64,000 bases of DNA from Otis tarda. Lineage: Eukaryota; Chordata; Aves; Otidiformes; Otididae. The notes beneath the pieces are model-generated. The model saw only the letters and a program-made list of their open reading frames with translations, was not told where the DNA came from and made no database searches. The translations under genes and the position numbers were made by a program. The DNA lies in contig CM048552.1 of the NCBI GenBank assembly GCA_026413225.1, positions 28,075,001-28,139,000 on the forward strand, read 5' to 3'. Of the stretch, positions 61,601-64,000 are shown one piece after another; the first letter of the stretch is position 1, and each line of letters opens with the position of its first letter.

Positions 61601-62996
61601 GCCACCTCAGCCTGCAGGGGTTCGATGCCCGAGGGAAGGCAAAATCCCTCAGCCGGTGTTACAGTTACACAAGTGTCACGCAACTTTCCCCCCGCCCCCC
61701 TCCCCGCACCCCCGGTGCCGGGCGGGATGTCCCGGCCACAGGGCTGACCCGCTGGGCACACAGACCCGCAGCCTTTTCCCCGAGTGGGCTGCCCCAAGTC
61801 CCCCGCCCCGGGGCTTCCCCGGTCAGGGGCAGCCGCACCTACACCTCTCCCTTTTCTTTAAAAAAAAATTAAAGAAAAATAAAGACATTACACTCCCTCC
61901 CCGGCGCTTTCCCCCTGTCAGCAGGTGGAGGGAAGCGCCTGGCGGGCTGCTGTCGCCTTATCGCCCCCCGCCCCACCTCTCACCTTGACCACGTCATCGT
62001 TGAGGTGCTTGGGGTCTCGGTTGACCAGGTCGATCTCTTTGGTGTGCACGTCGTGCACCGGTTTTTCGCTCAGCTCGTCTGCCATCATCTTGTTGTTGGG
62101 TTTGTAGATGTTGCCCTGCTCCCTGATGGGCGCCGTGTACAGAAAGCCCTGCGGGGAGGGAGCGGGAGAGCGGGCGGGAGGGGAGAGCGGAGCCCAGCCG
62201 GGGAGGGCAAGGGGGCGGGCTGGCGGGGGGGGGGAGGCGGCCCCGCGTCCCGCGGAGCGGCGGGAACCTCGCTGCGGGGCGGCTCTCGCCCCGGCTATTT
62301 AAGGGCGGCGGCGGGGCGCACACCACACCCCCGCCGCACCGGACAGTGTGTTGGTTCCTCAAACCGATCCGGATCCCGATCCTGCCACCAGGCGTCCCCG
62401 GCCCCGCCGCGCCCCGCACCCGGCTCCGCGCCCTAGGCGTTGCCCCCGGGGCGGAGCGCAGCCGCCCCTCGGCGGGGGGAGGGCGCAGCCGCGGCCCCCA
62501 CGGGCGGCTCGGGGAGCGGCCGGGGATCCCCACACCGCCCTCACTCTGCCCCCCCTCCACCCCGCCGCCCTCCCCGTCCTGCCCTCACTACACCGCCCTC
62601 CCCGCACGGCCCTCACCGTACCCCCCTTCCAGCCCGTCGCCTCACGCCGTAGAGTCCACCCCGCACGACCGCCACCCCGGCGCTTTCACTGGGACTCTGG
62701 TCCCGACCGCAGAGGACGAGTGTCGTTCGTCCCTCCGTCCCCCCCCACCCCCGGGTCCCGCGCTCCCCGTCGCCGGCCCTGCCCGCAGGTGCCCAGCTGT
62801 CCGCCCTCCCCGCCGTCGAGTTGCCCCCCTCTCCCGCCCGGTCCCGCTCCTCCGCTGGGCCGGTGGGCGGTGAGGGGATCGAGCCGCTGCAGGTACTCGG
62901 TGTCGGGTGGGTGGGCGACGGGGAGCCGGCAGCGTCCCGGCTTCGTCGCCCGAGGGGGGTTCCTACCTCCGAATCTACGTATTTGGTACCGGACAT
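46292..62996 (-). CDS. CAV1: Caveolin-1, complete three-exon coding sequence (join of 62967-62996, 61984-62148, 46292-46633)
   Basis: Caveolin-1 is the main structural protein of caveolae. It inserts as a hairpin into the inner leaflet of the plasma membrane, oligomerises, binds cholesterol and scaffolds signalling proteins. The three exons (30, 165 and 342 nt including the stop) join in frame to 178 residues, the usual caveolin-1 length. Visible landmarks: Tyr14, the Src-family phosphorylation site; Met31-Met32, where Met32 is the start of the beta isoform; the caveolin signature FEDVIAEP at residues 68-75; the scaffolding domain at about 82-101; a hydrophobic hairpin at about 102-134; and cysteines at 133, 143 and 156 matching the known palmitoylated positions. 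An additional Cys151 is present. All splice sites are GT-AG. The exon phases and sizes match the vertebrate CAV1 gene. The expected neighbours CAV2 (above 64000) and MET (below 1) are not inside the window. The next best paralogue, CAV3, lacks this N-terminal region, so the CAV1 call is secure. Confidence 0.98.
47647..47719 (+). mobile_element. CR1 3' terminal remnant in CAV1 intron 2
   Basis: Only the last 70 or so bases of the CR1 3' UTR and two tail octamers remain. It is antisense to CAV1. Confidence 0.88.
49522..49617 (-). mobile_element. CR1 3' terminal remnant in CAV1 intron 2
   Basis: About 95 bp of CR1 3' end, same orientation as CAV1. The octamer tail is at 49522-49537 and the copy is truncated after the 3' UTR hairpin. 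Confidence 0.9.
52899..53058 (+). mobile_element. CR1 3' end fragment of a different subfamily
   Basis: This copy has the CR1 tail (AATGATTCTATGATTCTATG), but the body reads GGTGGAGTCACCATCCCTGG and GGACTTGATGATCTTAGAGG. That pattern is found in another group of avian CR1 elements. The other copies in this window instead have GAGAGGTGGTGGATGCCCC and GGACTAGATGACCTTTAAAG. It is antisense to CAV1. Confidence 0.88.
54454..54522. repeat. CAV1: AT-rich low-complexity stretch in CAV1 intron 2
   Basis: Nearly pure A/T with repeated TATTATA and ATTATAT words. No gene is seen here. Confidence 0.75.
55509..56130 (-). mobile_element. CR1 LINE fragment, about 620 bp, in CAV1 intron 2
   Basis: A 5'-truncated CR1 in the same orientation as CAV1. 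It encodes about 145 residues of RT C-terminus in one open frame (from [16 protein letters not shown] to [10 protein letters not shown]). The frame then closes early with a stop at 55695-55697 instead of the family stop about 75 codons later, and indels follow. The octamer tail is degenerate (ATAGAATCATAAGATAG). Confidence 0.94.
61984..62148 (-). CDS. CAV1: CAV1 coding exon 2 (residues 11-65)
   Basis: The 165-nt exon starts with GGC TTT CTG after a CCCGCAG acceptor (AG at 62150-62149). It ends at GTC AAG before a GTGAGAG donor at 61983. It encodes the acidic N-terminal domain, including Tyr14 in [12 protein letters not shown], Tyr25, the tandem Met31-Met32, and the stretch [16 protein letters not shown]. 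Met32 is the initiation codon of the shorter beta isoform, which lacks Tyr14. The exon is a whole number of codons (55), so the reading frame is phase 0 at both ends. Confidence 0.97.
62149..62966 (-). other. CAV1: CAV1 intron 1 (818 bp, CpG-rich)
   Basis: GT-AG intron between coding exons 1 and 2, entirely inside the CpG island. It contains many CpGs, a GC box near 62211-62220, a run of nine or more G on the plus strand near 62223-62234, and a TATA-like core at 62296-62302. Confidence 0.93.
62296..62302. promoter_or_regulatory. CAV1: TATA-like core in CAV1 intron 1, candidate beta-isoform promoter
   Basis: TATTTAA on the plus strand (TTAAATA on the minus strand) is an isolated AT-rich core in an otherwise GC-rich intron, 148 bp upstream of exon 2 in the sense direction. 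Caveolin-1 beta is known to be made from a separate mRNA whose 5' end lies just upstream of exon 2 in mouse. The element is placed suitably for that. Read on the plus strand, it could instead drive an antisense transcript. Confidence 0.35.
62967..62996 (-). CDS. CAV1: CAV1 coding exon 1 (residues 1-10)
   Basis: The exon encodes [10 protein letters not shown] and ends directly before a GTAGGA splice donor at 62966. The ATG at 62996-62994 is the caveolin-1 alpha start. It is preceded on the minus strand by GGGCAGC, a moderate initiation context. Ten residues in the first coding exon is the ancestral CAV1 arrangement. Human caveolin-1 differs at residue 4 (Gly there, Thr here), from memory of the family. 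The exon is too short to be found by ORF length, and continuing the frame past the donor gives only meaningless sequence. Confidence 0.96.
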
Positions 62997-63054
62997 GCTG
63001 CCCCGGGCTGGCTGCCGGCTCTGCGGGCTCGTTTCTCTGCGCTGTAACTCGTAG

Positions 63055-64000
63055 GACCGGAGGCAGGAGGATCCGGCCCGGCGGGGAGGTGGCTGGGAGG
63101 GAGAGAGGGGCTGGGCGCCGGCCAGGAGCTGCTCCCTGCCTCAGCCCGGGGTGGGTGACAGCGGCGGCAGGGCCCGGCCGGGAGCCGCCGGGGGTGGGAG
63201 GGGAAAGCAGCCCCTGCCCGGCAACCTGGAAGCGGGCGGACCCGGTGCCGGATGCTCAGATCACGCCGCGCGGGGACGGAGACACGAGAGGGACCAGGAG
63301 AGGGTGCCCGCCTTCCCCCCCCCGCTCCAACCCCGCGCCGCCCTCCCTGTCCTGGCAGCCTGGGGGGCGGGAGGAAGGGGGGGGGCAAGGAAGCAATGAG
63401 GGGATGGAAAACTTTGGTTGTGTTTCACGTCCAGAGCGAGCGAGGCGCTTGTAGGGCTCCCCCCCTTCCTCCCCTCGGCATGGACAGTAGTTTACACATA
63501 CTCACCGCTGCCCCAGGAACAATTGTGGAAACTTGGACATCCTCGGGATGATGAAGAAGAGATTTTTCTCAACTGGTTCATTTCAAAACTATGCAAATAT
63601 TTAACAGTCCTGCACTTCAGCTGCACTATATTTTTCCCGGGAAGAGAGTGATCCATGTATGTCTGCCGTGCGTATTAACTGCTGGGATTTACTTTTAAAG
63701 AGGAACGGTGGGACACCAGCGTTTTGCCATGCTCTGTTCTCTGGTCCTTCGTAAGCTCAGGGGCATATGTTGGTGCAAAAGCCGTAAGGATTCATCACTG
63801 TACTCAAAATGGTCCAGGTTAGGGTTGCAATGGCACTATACGTTTACAAACTATGAATTATATTTTGCCCTATTTTTTCCCCCTGATGTTTGCAGCCATC
63901 ACTTTTCTGTTACGAAATCAGAGCATGCTGAAAGATGTACGACATTAACTGAAAAATAGTGACCTTGGTGTTATGCCATTTAGCACAGAATTGCAGCAAG
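63055..64000. other. Upstream flank of CAV1
   Basis: The first 400 bp are the outer part of the CpG island and the likely core promoter region. From about 63500 on the sequence is ordinary AT-balanced DNA. CAV2 is expected further upstream, outside the window. Confidence 0.6.

Larger units (their letters stand above)
46634..61983 (-). other. CAV1: CAV1 intron 2 (15.35 kb)
   Basis: GT-AG intron. It carries CR1 fragments at 47647-47719 (+), 49522-49617 (-), 52899-53058 (+) and 55509-56130 (-), and AT-rich low-complexity DNA near 54450-54530 and 57570-57650. Otherwise it is unique-looking non-coding sequence. No other gene is seen inside it. Short ORFs in it have no recognisable domains. Confidence 0.93.
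61650..63470. promoter_or_regulatory. CAV1: CpG island spanning the CAV1 5' end
   Basis: GC content and CpG density rise abruptly near 61650 and fall near 63470. The block covers exon 2, intron 1, exon 1 and several hundred bases upstream. No TATA box is visible just upstream of the alpha ATG at 62996, which fits a dispersed CpG-island promoter. The transcription start cannot be fixed from the sequence and is probably within about 100 bp above 62996. Long ORFs on both strands here come from the GC-rich composition. Confidence 0.85.

Noticed and set aside
61994-62560. Minus-strand frame of 188 codons overlapping CAV1 exon 2
   Set aside because: It reads exon 2 in a different frame from caveolin-1 and continues through intron 1. 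The true frame and splice sites are clear.
62348-63454. Open frame of 368 codons on the plus strand across the CAV1 CpG island, with several other long frames on both strands
   Set aside because: Composition is Pro/Arg/Gly/Ala-rich without domains, it overlaps CAV1 exon 1 in antisense, and long frames are expected in very GC-rich DNA poor in stop codons.

Overview
This window is a piece of an avian genome. It carries one recognisable protein-coding gene, caveolin-1 (CAV1), on the minus strand. The bird assignment rests on the repeats: ten CR1 LINE segments ending in the avian ATTCTATG-type 3' tail, and a long solo LTR of a kind I recognise from bird genomes. There are no SINEs or mammalian L1/Alu elements. 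The species cannot be resolved from the sequence.

Layout. Positions 1-44227 hold no supportable host gene. In other vertebrates the gene order is CAV2-CAV1-MET, so with CAV1 on the minus strand this part should be the CAV1-MET intergenic interval, with MET expected below coordinate 1 (inference). It contains a rearranged CR1 LINE with long open reading frames (5812-8055), several 5'-truncated CR1 tails (9.4, 11.5, 21.8, 27.7 and 40.4 kb), a 19-bp minisatellite beside a solo LTR with a 5-bp target duplication (36.7-38.0 kb), and repeat-poor stretches (about 11.6-21.8 and 27.9-36.7 kb) with candidate regulatory blocks. From about 44228 to 63060 lies CAV1: a roughly 2-kb 3' UTR, coding exon 3 (46292-46633), a 15.35-kb intron 2 with four CR1 pieces, exon 2 (61984-62148), an 818-bp intron 1, and exon 1 (62967-62996). 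The 5' end sits in a strong CpG island (about 61650-63470). The three exons join in frame to a complete 178-residue caveolin-1, with Tyr14, Met32 (the beta-isoform start), the FEDVIAEP signature, the scaffolding domain, the hydrophobic hairpin and the C-terminal cysteines all present.

Most notable observations: (1) the CR1 at 5812-8055 has its 5' half inverted against its 3' half, with break points that fit twin priming, and both halves are free of stop codons; (2) the CAV1 3' UTR holds a strong G-quadruplex motif, a perfect 12-bp inverted repeat and a long U-rich tract; (3) intron 1 has a TATA-like element near the place expected for a separate caveolin-1 beta promoter; (4) an intergenic CpG patch and an RFX-type palindrome mark candidate regulatory elements. 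I found no CRISPR array, tRNA, rRNA, operon or evidence of a wholly new system.
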